The translations under genes and the position numbers were made by a program. Under the pieces are notes generated by a model. The model had not been told where the DNA came from. It made no database searches and saw nothing but the letters and a program-made list of their open reading frames with translations. DNA of 6,585 bases from Alphaproteobacteria bacterium (GTDB lineage: Bacteria; Pseudomonadota; Alphaproteobacteria; Puniceispirillales; Puniceispirillaceae), in assembly GCA_011522945.1 (NCBI GenBank), contig WTHY01000086.1:7885-14469 (forward strand). Direction: 5' to 3'. Every line of letters begins with the position of its first letter. Positions within the stretch are counted from its first letter, which is position 1. Below, piece by piece: positions 5,716-6,585 of this stretch.

Positions 5716-6585
5716 ATTACAATGCTGTTAACGATATGTTCGCCACCTATGGTGAGGCGCTTACACGCTTGAGGATGAGCCTCAATGACGGGTTTGATAA
5801 AGCCATAGACCTACTGCATAGCCGGTCAGGTCACATAGTGGTTTGCGGTATGGGGAAATCCGGTCTTGTTGGCCGTAAGATTGCAGCCACATTATCGTCA
5901 ACAGGAACACCTGCTATATTCTTACATCCTGCAGAAGCGATACATGGGGATCTGGGTGTTGTTCAGCCTGGAGCAGTGGTGATTTTAATATCAAATTCAG
6001 GTGAGACAGAAGAAGTTGTGCGTCTATTGCCAGCGCTGGAGCGTCTCAAGGTAAAAATCATTTCGCTTGTTGGGCAGCCAGACTCCACGTTGGGCAGGGT
6101 GTCTGACATAGTGTTAGATGCATCAGTTGATAAAGAAGCTTGCCCGCTAAATTTGGCGCCAACAACCTCAACGCTTACGGCTCTAGTACTTGGTGATGCG
6201 TTAGCGATCGCTCTAATGGCGCGCTCAGGTTTCCAGCCAGAGGATTTTGCTGCCACACATCCGGGCGGAAAATTGGGGCAACGTCTGCTGACACGCGTCC
6301 AAGATCGTATGGTTCAGGATGATTTGCCATTTGTGCCATCTGACATGCCTATGTCAGAAGTCATTGTGCGTATGACCGAGGGACGTTTGGGGATTGCCCT
6401 TGTCGGTAGCGCAGATAGTTTGGAGGGCATTATTACAGATGGCGATTTGCGCCGCATGCTTGTTCAGGGGGTAGACCTTGCAACAGCGAGAGCTATTGAT
6501 ATGGCAAAAGCAGATCCCTTATCCATCGCCCCAGATGCTATGATGGCAGAAGCAGAAGACATTATGCTAGAGGCAAAAGTACAAT
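5712..6585 (+). CDS. kdsD: KdsD/KpsF, arabinose-5-phosphate isomerase, 3' end outside window
   Basis: The enzyme converts ribulose 5-phosphate to arabinose 5-phosphate, the first precursor of KDO in lipopolysaccharide. 291 residues are visible of about 320-330; the window ends inside the gene. A SIS sugar-isomerase domain (about 40-175) carries CGMGKSG (45-51) and SNSGETEE (94-101). Lys49, Glu101, Glu142 and His183 match the E. coli KdsD catalytic residues Lys59, Glu111, Glu152 and His193 with a constant offset of ten. HPGGKLGQRLL (183-193) leads into a first CBS domain (about 200-258). A second CBS domain begins near 265 and is cut. The ATG at 5712 is the first ATG, GTG or TTG in a frame open back into mobA, and it gives the usual N-terminal length. 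No good Shine-Dalgarno precedes it. In many alphaproteobacteria this gene opens a cluster with lptC, lptA, lptB and rpoN, which would be expected beyond the right edge. Confidence 0.93.
   Translation, partial: MNYNAVNDMFATYGEALTRLRMSLNDGFDKAIDLLHSRSGHIVVCGMGKSGLVGRKIAATLSSTGTPAIFLHPAEAIHGDLGVVQPGAVVILISNSGETEEVVRLLPALERLKVKIISLVGQPDSTLGRVSDIVLDASVDKEACPLNLAPTTSTLTALVLGDALAIALMARSGFQPEDFAATHPGGKLGQRLLTRVQDRMVQDDLPFVPSDMPMSEVIVRMTEGRLGIALVGSADSLEGIITDGDLRRMLVQGVDLATARAIDMAKADPLSIAPDAMMAEAEDIMLEAKVQ

Noticed and set aside
5639..5731. TTG-started 30-codon frame with GGAGG 7 nt upstream in the kdsD leader
   Set aside because: It runs out of frame into kdsD and stops inside it, and its start is the rarest type. 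The GTG frame ending exactly on the kdsD ATG is the better candidate.
5963..6256. Minus-strand 97-codon frame within kdsD
   Set aside because: It is antisense to the SIS domain of kdsD, where all catalytic residues are present on the plus strand.

Overview
This window looks like ordinary chromosomal DNA from an alphaproteobacterium with moderate, somewhat AT-leaning base composition. That placement is an inference. It rests on the Atm1-type exporter, the alphaproteobacterial style of the NAD kinase (motifs such as FRPRRWRGALLP), the SufA-like carrier next to atm1, and a KdsD of the kind that usually opens the LPS-export gene cluster in this class. I cannot name the genus. A marine lineage would fit the composition, but nothing here proves it. 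I see no mobile element, CRISPR array, tRNA or rRNA.

Layout: (1) bases 1-3038, plus strand, form a compact run: the 3' end of a SufA/IscA-type Fe-S carrier, 15 bp, an Atm1-type ABC exporter, then a 4-base ATGA overlap into an alpha/beta hydrolase of the lysophospholipase/monoacylglycerol lipase type. (2) A 181-bp convergent gap follows, then nadK (NAD kinase) on the minus strand. (3) A 151-bp divergent gap carries a candidate promoter built on a palindrome. It leads into fdhD and mobA, which overlap by one base (TAATG). (4) A 101-bp leader with helically spaced repeats precedes kdsD (arabinose-5-phosphate isomerase), which runs off the right edge. kdsD encodes a real protein of at least 291 residues.

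How the genes work together: sufA and atm1 join Fe-S cluster assembly to export of glutathione-linked sulfur or metal species. The hydrolase is translationally tied to them but its link to that job is unknown. FdhD and MobA both act at the end of molybdenum cofactor maturation: MobA makes the guanine dinucleotide form and FdhD sulfurates the cofactor for formate dehydrogenase. The formate dehydrogenase subunits are not in the window. KdsD makes the first committed precursor of KDO for lipopolysaccharide.

I did not find a clearly new system. The most unusual structure is the kdsD leader. It has four alternating TATCTGG/TCTCTGG repeats spaced 20, 20 and 11 bp. It also has a well-placed Shine-Dalgarno in front of an 18-codon open frame whose stop overlaps the kdsD start codon, while kdsD itself has no evident ribosome binding site.
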